A stretch of 64,000 nt of DNA, taken from contig JAKACW010000010.1 in NCBI GenBank assembly GCA_021821045.1, forward strand, positions 1-64,000, read 5' to 3'. Positions within the stretch are counted from its first letter, which is position 1; every line of letters starts with the position of its first letter. A program made the position numbers and the translations under genes. This document shows positions 42,101 to 49,125 of the stretch, piece by piece. This DNA comes from Pseudomonadota bacterium (GTDB lineage Bacteria; Pseudomonadota; Gammaproteobacteria; JAADHS01). Below the pieces are notes generated by a model. The model ran no database searches. It was not told the DNA's origin and saw only the letters and a program-made list of their open reading frames with translations.

Positions 42101-43126
42101 GATGGTCCCGGAAGCGACTCCGCCAACGGCGCACGTTTGATTAGCTGGTTGTTGCGCGACGGCCACTTGATATTGCTCACCGTTGGCTAGCATGGTGGCA
42201 AAACGATGCTCGCCATCGCTGGCTACGGTGACGTTTTCGCTGCCCGCGGTGAGGGTCAGGCTTCCACGCAATCCGGAAACACGAAAATTGACGCTAAAAG
42301 CCGTAAGCGGTTCGGCTACGGGCGCCACGCGTCCTGACACGGGCGTGCTTTCACCTTGACCGTTGCGTGCTGTAACCAATACGGTGTAGGCAATATCATT
42401 CTCCAAATCGGAAATCACGAGTGGACTAAGTGCACCGGACCGGCGAACCCCGCCACGCGCTTCATAGTCGCGCACGGTGAGATCGGCGTCGGTTCCATAA
42501 TAGACATCATAGGACTCGGCGTTGGCAACGGCGTCCCACTGCACGGTGATTTGCTTGTTGGCAGGTGCCAGACGCAAACTAAGTGGACTGGCAGGTATCG
42601 CATCGAGGCACGGAAAGGTGCCCGCCTCAAGTTCATCGAGATTCGTTGTGCCATCATTGTCATCGTCAAAAAGGTGCTCGATGGATGCGGCGCTAAAATC
42701 TACCGTAGCGTTTTCGGCATCTATCGTGATCCCTTCGACTTTTGTCGTTCGTGCTAGACGTATCTCTTCCGCGATACAGGAAGGATCAAAAAGGAGGTAT
42801 TCGAGGAAAATTGAATGGTCACCCGGCGGGAGCGAAACTTTGAAATTCGATAGACGCGTTCCGTCCTCCGACAACGTCACGTTTTTAACGGTACCAGACC
42901 AGCCAATGTCGTCGAGGCGAACTCTGACGTGCAACGCCGCCGTAGACCGAACAACCTTCGCGAGCCCCGAAGGGAGAAGCGGGCCGGTGGTTGCGACGAC
43001 ATCCGTTGCAATCTCGTGCCGGCCACAACCGGGCAACAACAATGCCGCGCCCAGAATCGACGAGAGCCCGCGGCCGGCGGACTTCCCTATCCAGCGACGA
43101 GCCGAAGTTCGATCACGCTTCCTCAT
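39197..43126 (-). CDS. Giant lipoprotein: Fn3, Cys-paired beta repeats, beta-propeller-like half
   Basis: About 1309 residues from the ATG at 43126. Lipobox AALLLPGCG. First part: beta domain and an Fn3-like domain (ITVQWDAVANAESYDVYYG). Middle: three repeats of about 95 residues with a pattern like GL-G-L-LQN-G-D-LTV ... F-T-L--G--Y-V-I--QP--Q-CVV ... V-V-C. Second Fn3 domain (IELTWTMDDLATYNVYVS). C-terminal 650 residues: repeated LY(V/I)GG-F--VGG-R--LAA(V/I) units, probably a beta-propeller (delta-60/Kelch-like). No enzyme motif found. Probably a surface adhesin or sensor. Downstream of the HAF gene on the same strand. Confidence 0.7.
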   Translation of the reverse strand: MRKRDRTSARRWIGKSAGRGLSSILGAALLLPGCGRHEIATDVVATTGPLLPSGLAKVVRSTAALHVRVRLDDIGWSGTVKNVTLSEDGTRLSNFKVSLPPGDHSIFLEYLLFDPSCIAEEIRLARTTKVEGITIDAENATVDFSAASIEHLFDDDNDGTTNLDELEAGTFPCLDAIPASPLSLRLAPANKQITVQWDAVANAESYDVYYGTDADLTVRDYEARGGVRRSGALSPLVISDLENDIAYTVLVTARNGQGESTPVSGRVAPVAEPLTAFSVNFRVSGLRGSLTLTAGSENVTVASDGEHRFATMLANGEQYQVAVAQQPANQTCAVGGVASGTIDEGHVYGIYVTCDPPLYRITAHVAGLQTATAALQNNGGDDLTVTGDGPAEFDTRLPGGRAYAVSIRTQPDAPRYCIVRNAMGTVAAADVSSISIDCFTLNQPAYGVGGAVVGLTGRLVLQNGVEELVISRNGPYRFGLPLVDGARYEVAILRQPAAQTCIVSNGDGQVNDGDITHVSVTCTDSLILDANPFDREIELTWTMDDLATYNVYVSTSSGCDISNYTACSGGSMAASVRSPHMLTNLRNAQIYYIRLEAVYDGLSTKLSDEERARPGQMVPNGMVRDIEIGDDGTVYLAGDFTRFSVPAGAGMVVDASTGRKRSAFQIEGTVRAVVSDGAGGWYVGGQFSHVNGVPRANLVHILDDDSVDPVFDVPVHGDPALSPYKDFGVHALFVYNGRLYIGGSFESVGGTERKNLAAVVLPTGVVEQWEPAPSHAVRHIVGNASRVYIAGDFYSVARVLRRWVAAFDHAGELQDWNPTFKRGLDTGENLVRSIAAATGRVFVAGPFESVDGVERRSLAAFSDDGTLNSDWAGFDGGAIDISDMHASTHGLYVAGKRGRANAVTRIDFETGAILNSLAVGSELRIYLAGGDERLYAASGDELYAADQASLPTWKWTATKLAIQSVNTMAVADNGLFVHSADNFASENYGEARDYVAAINSDGSLLPWNPAPNDSVSHIVVTPSTVYALGAFSKVGNQDRRGLAAIDKQGNLSDWNPGALGSIPSATTNRMVHLQDTLYFGGNFAQFAGQNRLNTAALDATGAVTAWDPRPNGEVTALETNGVDTVFLGGSFRAIGTEPRRGLAAVGVDGTLRSGWSLATDGLFVTALARSDLSLYVGGNVSEGNFPIIRRTGLLEAFSLDGSAQRILTSRFGHGQDVVGSSIPVVVSMTFGSRLYVAGDFGNVNNTSRVGVAAVNGAGGDVLDWNPSPGARSISVIRVHPLNGKVYLGGSFLTVFGRLQPRFAIVDPPQ

Positions 43127-43205
43127 GGCGCGGCGGCCCTCCCCTTTCCGTAGACGGGACAATCCCCGCGGATTTTTTAGCACAGGGCAAGACCCGGGTC
43201 CACCG

Positions 43206-43237
43206 AGAGCCCATTCTCCGCACGAAGAATGGGCTCT
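43206..43237. terminator. Hairpin between HAF gene and giant lipoprotein gene
   Basis: Perfect 12-base arms AGAGCCCATTCT / AGAATGGGCTCT with an eight-base loop. Lies just downstream of the HAF-repeat gene (minus strand). No U tract follows, so it may act as a transcript-stabilising or attenuating hairpin instead. Confidence 0.6.
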
Positions 43238-43263
43238 GTTGGGTGCGCGGCGCTGGCCAGACG

Positions 43264-44610
43264 CTAACGCGACTCCGTCGGGACCAGAAGATAGAAAAAG
43301 CCGTCGCCGCCTTTTACAAGCACCCGCCCGTGGCGATTAATGTCGATAGCAGTTTTCAATATCGTTTTGAGTGGCGTATCGAGCAAGGCATTCAAGTTGT
43401 ACGCCTTTCCGTCGCGCCAAAATGCCGCCCGCGCGCCGGACTCTCCCACTATATCGCCGCCGTCGGTAATAGCGCGTGCCATGCTGTTGGCTCGATTCGG
43501 CAAATCGGGGAGCATCTTGAACACCCCGTTGTCCCACTGCGCCGCTCGTTTCCGGCCGGCGGCGTCGGTCGCGTATCCGACAATTTTTGCGGAAACATTG
43601 TTATTGACGTCCAAAGCCTCGCTGGCGAAATTGCCATAATCGTTGAGCAGGTGAACCTGGCCCGCGTACCACCGGAACGCGTTCTTCACCCCACTTCGGA
43701 TGACATAACCGACGGCCATTTTACTGTCATTGACGTCGTTGGCCCGACTGGTCTGTCCTGCCGCGCCGATGCGTTCGACAACCCGATTGCGTCCGTCAAA
43801 GGACCACACGAACCCGTGAACCTTGCCGTCGCCGCCGACGCTGCTCGGCCAGCGACCGAATCCGCTGACATACTCGGTATAAGTTGACGTACGCGCCAGG
43901 CCCGTCGCGATACCGGAGTTGCCTCCCAAAGCGTTAAGCAACGCAAACCCGCCCAACTGGGAATGCCAGATTGCATCCACCTTGGTCGTGGCGCCAATGG
44001 ACGGCTGTGATTCGCCCACGATCGTGCCCTCGTTGCTAATGGCCCGAGCGCTACTGGTGAGACGGGGAGTTCCGAGTTCGGAAAAGTAGTGGTTCTCAAA
44101 GTAGTAGGGTCCGATATTGAGCCATACCGCGTGTTTTTCACCGCTGGAATTCACGGCCTGGCCCACGATCTCGCCGTTGTCGTTCACGCCGTAGGCTTGG
44201 GTCAGGCCAGTTCCGGCCCGAAACCCCGCGCCATCGTAGGCGTGGCGGACTTTCACAGGGCGGAATCTGAGGGTCTTGATCCGATGATCACAATACTTGC
44301 CGTAAATGATCTCGTATCTCCGCTCCGGGCAGTTCCACGCCGCGTTGGTAACGGTTGCCGACAAGGGCAAACCGGTAGTGCAGTCCGTCGGCACACCGTT
44401 GACGGTGCACGTTCGGGTAGTGGTTTTGGTGTTTGTGCTGGTATTGGTATTGGTATTGGTATTGGTAAAGATCTGAGTATTCAGATTGCTGACTGTGTTG
44501 GTGTATATATAATTGCGGGACCAGGTGCTGGCAGATGCCGACAGCGTCGCCAGCGACAACAACATACCCAGATATAGAATCCCGATTCGATACACGTTTT
44601 TCGTTTCCAT
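43264..44610 (-). CDS. HAF-repeat extracellular protein 1
   Basis: About 448 residues. The ATG at 44610 has AGGA eight bases upstream. Signal peptide (METKNVYRIGILYLGM ... SASAS), then an Asn-Thr-rich segment (YIYTNTVSNLNTQIFTNTNT), two Cys-containing stretches, and about seven HAF-type repeats with the pattern A-GVNDNGEIVGQ ... HAVWLN ... LG. It ends DINRHGRVLVKGGDGFFYLLVP. The protein at 52230 has the same plan from end to end, so the two are paralogues placed near opposite ends of the island. Role unknown; extracellular repeat proteins of this type are structural or adhesive. Confidence 0.8.
   Translation of the reverse strand: METKNVYRIGILYLGMLLSLATLSASASTWSRNYIYTNTVSNLNTQIFTNTNTNTNTSTNTKTTTRTCTVNGVPTDCTTGLPLSATVTNAAWNCPERRYEIIYGKYCDHRIKTLRFRPVKVRHAYDGAGFRAGTGLTQAYGVNDNGEIVGQAVNSSGEKHAVWLNIGPYYFENHYFSELGTPRLTSSARAISNEGTIVGESQPSIGATTKVDAIWHSQLGGFALLNALGGNSGIATGLARTSTYTEYVSGFGRWPSSVGGDGKVHGFVWSFDGRNRVVERIGAAGQTSRANDVNDSKMAVGYVIRSGVKNAFRWYAGQVHLLNDYGNFASEALDVNNNVSAKIVGYATDAAGRKRAAQWDNGVFKMLPDLPNRANSMARAITDGGDIVGESGARAAFWRDGKAYNLNALLDTPLKTILKTAIDINRHGRVLVKGGDGFFYLLVPTESR
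44440..44467. repeat. GGTATT hexanucleotide microsatellite inside the HAF gene
   Basis: Four full GGTATT units plus four bases. On the coding strand it encodes alternating Asn-Thr. Copy-number changes would keep the reading frame, altering only the length of the Asn-Thr tract. Confidence 0.85.
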
Positions 44611-44716
44611 GGTGTGTTTCCTCATCGCTCGTGTTGTCCAATGCCATCGCGGCCGGGCCCTGGCCGCTAACGAACGCGTTGTCTTCAACTGTCACAGGAC
44701 ACGCTCGGGGAATGTT

Positions 44717-45328
44717 TTGGAAAAAATTTTTCACCGCATTGCCAGGCTTGGATTCCGGGCGCGAACTTGCGCGTTCGGCGCCGCAATCGCCGCTGCTCTG
44801 TTGAGCGGCTGCGCCGGCGTAACGCACCCAACGGTTACGTCAGCAAATGGGGAATCGCAACCCGCGTCGGCAAGTCCAAGCATTGAAGTCACAACCCAAC
44901 TTGGAAACGACGCCCGATTCATCGAAGGCGACACAATTCAACTACTGCTCAGCTTGAACAATCCCGCCTATGTGGTGCTCGTATTAGAAGATGCCAGCGG
45001 TCGAATTTTTAGGATTTTCCCTACAGATCCTGCTCAGCCGGGGGCCGTTTCCCTGACCGCCGGTCGCTACCAGATAATTCCAAGCGCGCAGCAGGGCTAT
45101 ACCGTAACCGCGCCTTTTGGTCGCGAGACGGTGTGGGCGCTGGCATCGACCCGACCCCTGCCGGGATTTACGGGTACGCACGAAGAGACGTTTCTTCGTC
45201 TACATGAATCGATGGACCAGCTTCGCCAGCGCATGGCAGCCTATGCCGGGCAGTGCGACTGCGTCGTGGAGTGGGATCGGGTGAGCTTTCGCACCGCGGC
45301 GGACACGCTGGCCTGGCCCGATCGGTAA
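44717..45328 (+). CDS. DUF4384 lipoprotein
   Basis: About 203 residues. The open frame runs back to 44513, overlapping the divergent HAF gene. A TTG at 44717 with GGGGAA just upstream yields a clean lipoprotein signal (MEKIFHRIARLGFRARTCAFGAA ... LLSGCAG). The DUF4384 domain follows: YVVLVLEDASGRIFRIFP ... YTVTAPFGRETVWALAS, similar to the C-terminus of the kinase at 59261. The tail has a Cys pair, GQCDCVVEW. DUF4384 often accompanies caspase-like proteins and may bind polymers in the envelope. First gene of an apparent operon with the M48 protease, sigma-like and anti-sigma-like genes. Confidence 0.75.
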   Translation: MEKIFHRIARLGFRARTCAFGAAIAAALLSGCAGVTHPTVTSANGESQPASASPSIEVTTQLGNDARFIEGDTIQLLLSLNNPAYVVLVLEDASGRIFRIFPTDPAQPGAVSLTAGRYQIIPSAQQGYTVTAPFGRETVWALASTRPLPGFTGTHEETFLRLHESMDQLRQRMAAYAGQCDCVVEWDRVSFRTAADTLAWPDR

Positions 45329-45378
45329 GGCCAAGGCGACGCCTGGACGGACCGCGGGCACTCTTGTAAAGTCAGCCC

Positions 45379-47238
45379 GTGATCGGACGCTCGGCGCTTG
45401 AACTGTGGACCACCTGGACAGGCCGCATCTTGTGCGCGCTGTCTGTCGCCATGAGCATTGCACTCGAAGCTAACGGGCAGTGGCACGACACCGGCAACGA
45501 CGAGCGAGCGACAATGCAACGGCTCAAGCAACGGGCTGTTTCGGCCACGCAGCATTCCGGCGCCGCCTTCGCCCACGGCGTGTTTGACCGCATTGTGCGC
45601 GCCTGGGATTCGCCGCGGCAGGCACCGACGCTGTACGTCGTGGCGGCGGACAACCAAGTCTGGGCCGCGTCATTGGACGACGGTTCGATCATCATTACCT
45701 TGGCCGCAGTCGATCTTGCGCGCCACGATTTACCAGCCGTCGCCGAAGCTCGCATGGCCTTCGTCTTGGCCCATGAACTAGGGCATCAGCGCGCCGACCA
45801 CGGATGGCGCCAGCGCTATTTCGGTTTGAGCGGCACCCAATCCCCGGCCCCGAGCGGCCAGGCTGAAAGCGGTTTTTCTCGATTGCTCCGCAGCAATCAG
45901 GAGCGCCAAGCCGACGCCGAAGGCGTTGTGCTGATGATGCTCGCGGGCTTCGATCCGTTCGGCGTCGTGGGCGATACGCAGTTCTTCGATGACTGGATCG
46001 CCTCGTCCCAGGGCGAGCCCGTATGCGATCCGGGCGCGCGCGAGCGGCACCCAGCATGCGAAGAAGCGCTGCGGCGAGTCACGGCGGCGCGGGAGCAGTT
46101 GATCTATGTTGCTACCCAAGCCGCGTTATTCAATGTGGGCACGTTCGCTTTCGCAGCAGGCGACTACAAACAGGCACTGCGTTGCTTCACGGCGTTTGGG
46201 CGCATTTTTCCCGCCCCCTCCGTCCACGCCAACATCGGTCTGACCCATCTCGCCATCGCGGTAAATTACCGTGAACGTCTTGCGACGCGGGAGAACCGAC
46301 AAGACCAACTCCTCGCACCGATCTTGGTGTTGCGCGACAACCCGCTGCCTGAAGGCAATGCGGCAGTTCGAGGCGACGATGGCATCGAGGTTGCGCGCCT
46401 GCGCGAACAGATGTTCGCTCACTTGGACGCCAGCATCACTGCATTTGAAAAAGCCGCCCAACTGCAGCCGAAAGAACCCAGTCATTATTTGTATCTCGCC
46501 GCGGGCCATCTACTCGCCGACAACCTTCCCATGGCCGAAGGCATCTTGCGAGGCAAATACGCTAGACAGTTTGCGGCCACGACCGCCTCTATCATGATCG
46601 AGGCCCACCTCGCCGCCGAGAAGCACAACGACCTTGCGGCGCGATTTCTCATCGAGCAAGCGATCGCCGACTTGCAGCGCGACGACTTAACCGGCGAAGA
46701 GGAAACGCTGCTGTTCGCGGCGTATCAGAATCTCGCGGTGCTCGCCAATCGCCGAGGTGACTCCGAACAGGTCGAAACCGCATGGTCGAATCTGGCTCGC
46801 TGGGCCGATCGGAACAATAGACCGCTGCTGTTTTCGCTTGCCCGCCGCCGTATTCTCACCGCACCGCCCGGTCGTACTTCCGCCACACTGGTTACCCCCG
46901 CACCTCCGATGCAGCGCAATTCAAGCACGGAGCCGCGACAGATTTTCGCGCTGTGGCTCGATAACGAGAAACTGAGTCTGCATATGCACGATAACGGTGA
47001 GCGAGTCGTCATGGACAGCAGCGCTCGAATCGTGGCCGCCTGGAACCGGCACGAGGGGTCTGCAGCGGACGGAATCACGTTGGAGCGCCTCATCGCCCGC
47101 TATGGAGCACCCTCACGCGCCATAGCCACAGCGCGGGAGACCTATCTCCTTTACGGAGAAATTGGGCTTGGATTTCAACTGCAAGATCAACGCAGCGTGG
47201 GATGGTTTCGCTACCCTGGCGCCGCGGCGATGAACTGA
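45379..47238 (+). CDS. M48-family metalloprotease with TPR-like C-terminal half
   Basis: 619 residues from a GTG at 45379. An N-terminal hydrophobic signal (about 15-35) suggests export. The zinc protease motif is intact in MAFVLAHELGHQRADHGW, with the third ligand Glu in NQERQADAEGVVLMMLAGFDP, the BepA/LoiP-type pattern. The second half has helical TPR-like repeats (LFNVGTFAFAAGDYKQALRCF ... ANIGLTHLAIAVNY ... SHYLYLAAGHLLADNLPMAEGIL) and a C-terminal domain of unknown type ending GLGFQLQDQRSVGWFRYPG. Probably a periplasmic quality-control or processing protease. It sits between the DUF4384 lipoprotein and the sigma-like factor. Confidence 0.85.
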   Translation: MIGRSALELWTTWTGRILCALSVAMSIALEANGQWHDTGNDERATMQRLKQRAVSATQHSGAAFAHGVFDRIVRAWDSPRQAPTLYVVAADNQVWAASLDDGSIIITLAAVDLARHDLPAVAEARMAFVLAHELGHQRADHGWRQRYFGLSGTQSPAPSGQAESGFSRLLRSNQERQADAEGVVLMMLAGFDPFGVVGDTQFFDDWIASSQGEPVCDPGARERHPACEEALRRVTAAREQLIYVATQAALFNVGTFAFAAGDYKQALRCFTAFGRIFPAPSVHANIGLTHLAIAVNYRERLATRENRQDQLLAPILVLRDNPLPEGNAAVRGDDGIEVARLREQMFAHLDASITAFEKAAQLQPKEPSHYLYLAAGHLLADNLPMAEGILRGKYARQFAATTASIMIEAHLAAEKHNDLAARFLIEQAIADLQRDDLTGEEETLLFAAYQNLAVLANRRGDSEQVETAWSNLARWADRNNRPLLFSLARRRILTAPPGRTSATLVTPAPPMQRNSSTEPRQIFALWLDNEKLSLHMHDNGERVVMDSSARIVAAWNRHEGSAADGITLERLIARYGAPSRAIATARETYLLYGEIGLGFQLQDQRSVGWFRYPGAAAMN

Positions 47239-47255
47239 CGGGCAAGTTGTCGAAA

Positions 47256-48155
47256 ATGAGCATCGAACCCGACCTGATTCTGGCTCGATCCGCCGCTGCG
47301 GGCGATCGCGAGGCCAAACGTCGAGTCGCGGCGCTGGCGCATGACGTCGCCCGCCGTTGCGCCGTCAAATACTGCAAGCGTTTTTGTGGGCCGAACCGGC
47401 GGCAGTACTACTGCACGGTCGACGCCAGCTACGGACTACAGCAGCATGACGCGCCGCGCTGCGAGTGGGGTAGTTTTAGTTATTTTTTCTTTTTCGATGC
47501 GCTGGCCGGCCCGGCCGCATTACTTCGCTACGAGGGACGCAATGGAACGTCCCTCGCCGAATACCTGCGCGCGGTGGCCGGATCGGTAAGCCTATGGGAA
47601 CGGTGGAAGAATCAACGGTTCCAGCGCCGCGTCCATGTCTTGCGCGCCATCGAAGACCTCGGACCCGAAGCAAAGCAGGTCTACTTTTGGCTGCGCGACG
47701 GCGACAATGTTCCGAACATCGCCCAGCGCCTGAACCTCGGGGAGCCAATCGTCGCGCGCCTCGTTACCGCGATAAAACGCACGTTGGTGAACGAACGTCG
47801 AACGTACCTGCTTGGCGATCAATCCAGCATGAGTCTGTCGGATCTGTCTCACGACCAACTGGACTCCGCCGAGGAGGGACCCACCTGGGAACCACCCAGC
47901 ATCGACCCGCCACCCGAGGACGCGGAAATCCTCGCCCGCATCGACAAGGTATTGCCACAATTGAACTGGCTGGAGCAATTCATCATTCAAGCCATGGTGA
48001 TGGAAGGCCTTTCGGCGGACGCGGTGCTGCAAGCCCTACGCGAGCAGGATGTGGCAATCAAACCCGGGCAGCCGATTGAGCAGGCTACCATCAACCAGGT
48101 GTACTATTTGCGAGACAAGACGGTGGCTAAACTAAAGCGTATGATCAATGCGTAG
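47256..48155 (+). CDS. Sigma-70-family-like factor
   Basis: About 299 residues from the ATG at 47256. Sigma region 2-like segment LAEYLRAVAGSVSLWERWKNQRFQRRVHV; region 4-like helix-turn-helix segments are LIRDGD-type ... NVPNIAQRLNLGEPIVARLVTAI and, near the end, ATINQVYYLRDKTVAKLKRMI. A Cys/Tyr-rich insert (YCKRFCGPNRRQYYC) is unusual. The next gene has two anti-sigma zinc-finger motifs and a membrane span, and the two genes overlap by eight bases, which strongly supports a sigma/anti-sigma pair. It is divergent enough from standard ECF factors that the target promoter cannot be guessed. Confidence 0.62.
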   Translation: MSIEPDLILARSAAAGDREAKRRVAALAHDVARRCAVKYCKRFCGPNRRQYYCTVDASYGLQQHDAPRCEWGSFSYFFFFDALAGPAALLRYEGRNGTSLAEYLRAVAGSVSLWERWKNQRFQRRVHVLRAIEDLGPEAKQVYFWLRDGDNVPNIAQRLNLGEPIVARLVTAIKRTLVNERRTYLLGDQSSMSLSDLSHDQLDSAEEGPTWEPPSIDPPPEDAEILARIDKVLPQLNWLEQFIIQAMVMEGLSADAVLQALREQDVAIKPGQPIEQATINQVYYLRDKTVAKLKRMINA

Positions 48156-49125
48156 CCAGGACACGGACCACCGAAACGGATCAAAAATTTCGCCTGCGCG
48201 TGTCTCTTGCCTTGGTGATGCCATGAAAAACGCCGACATGCAGATTCTCCACCCGGCTGCGGATTTGCTCGCGGGATCCGCGATTGATCCGGACAATGCG
48301 CGCTACGCGGAGGTCGCGCGCCACTTGGCCGCTTGCCAAAGCTGCGAGGCCGAAGTGGATCGTACCCGGCGCGTCGTCGTGGGACTGCAACAAACAACTC
48401 AACTGTCCTCCCTCGCCCGTGCAGGATCGGAGGGACACCTGAACGCCGAGGATGTGGCGCGCTATGTGGGTGCACCGCAAGCCGAGCACGCCGCGCGCTG
48501 GCGAGCACACCTGAGCGGCTGCAACGATTGCATGCGCGCCGTCATGATGTACCGCACGCGGCGATTGGAAGCAAAGGCTCCGACTGGCGCCGGCCATCAC
48601 GCGAACACGCAGACGACGCCGCAAACCCAAGGTACACTGGCCTGGCTACGACGCCCTATTCCATTGTGGAGCGCCTTGCCCGCTCCGCTCGCGGCGGGTG
48701 TACTCATGGCGTTTGGCATGATCGCGCTGATTGATCGACCGTCTCAGTCCGTAATCATCGCTAACTATCAAGATGACCCGCGCGTCATCTTCTCTTCCGC
48801 GCCCTACATTGGCCACGGCTTCTTTAGCGCTAGCGACGAAGATGCGAAGCCATACGGCGGCATGTCGATCGGGTTGGATGGTGCCGAACTGCGCCTGAGC
48901 TGGCCGCCCGTAGCCGGCGCAACGACCTACGACCTGCGCATCATTCACCATGAATCACAAGGTGAAACGCTCGTAAGCCAGCTTACTACGCAGACTCCCA
49001 TGGCAACGGTACGGCTCCCCCAAATTCACGCGGGAAAACGTTACGAGTGGATATTGTCCGGTACGACCGAGGAAGCGAAACGCTTTGTCGCACGTGGGGG
49101 CTTTGTAACGACGCAGTCCCACTAG
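48148..49125 (+). CDS. Membrane anti-sigma-like protein with two zinc-finger motifs
   Basis: 325 residues from 48148; an alternative ATG at 48223 gives 300. Two ZAS-type motifs: ARHLAACQSCEAE (about residues 58-70) and RAHLSGCNDCMRA (about 120-132), each H-x3-C-x2-C. A membrane segment (about 180-200, LPAPLAAGVLMAFGMIALI) follows, then a periplasmic Fn3-like domain (ELRLSWPPVAGATTYDLRIIHH ... YEWILSG). Family knowledge: such proteins hold a sigma factor at the membrane and release it upon an envelope signal, often by proteolysis. The M48 protease two genes upstream is a candidate. Its stop overlaps the convergent caspase gene by four bases. Confidence 0.75.
   Translation: MRSQDTDHRNGSKISPARVSCLGDAMKNADMQILHPAADLLAGSAIDPDNARYAEVARHLAACQSCEAEVDRTRRVVVGLQQTTQLSSLARAGSEGHLNAEDVARYVGAPQAEHAARWRAHLSGCNDCMRAVMMYRTRRLEAKAPTGAGHHANTQTTPQTQGTLAWLRRPIPLWSALPAPLAAGVLMAFGMIALIDRPSQSVIIANYQDDPRVIFSSAPYIGHGFFSASDEDAKPYGGMSIGLDGAELRLSWPPVAGATTYDLRIIHHESQGETLVSQLTTQTPMATVRLPQIHAGKRYEWILSGTTEEAKRFVARGGFVTTQSH

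Noticed and set aside
44440-44467. Phase-variation switch by slippage
   Set aside because: The repeat unit is six bases, so changes stay in frame and cannot switch the gene off.
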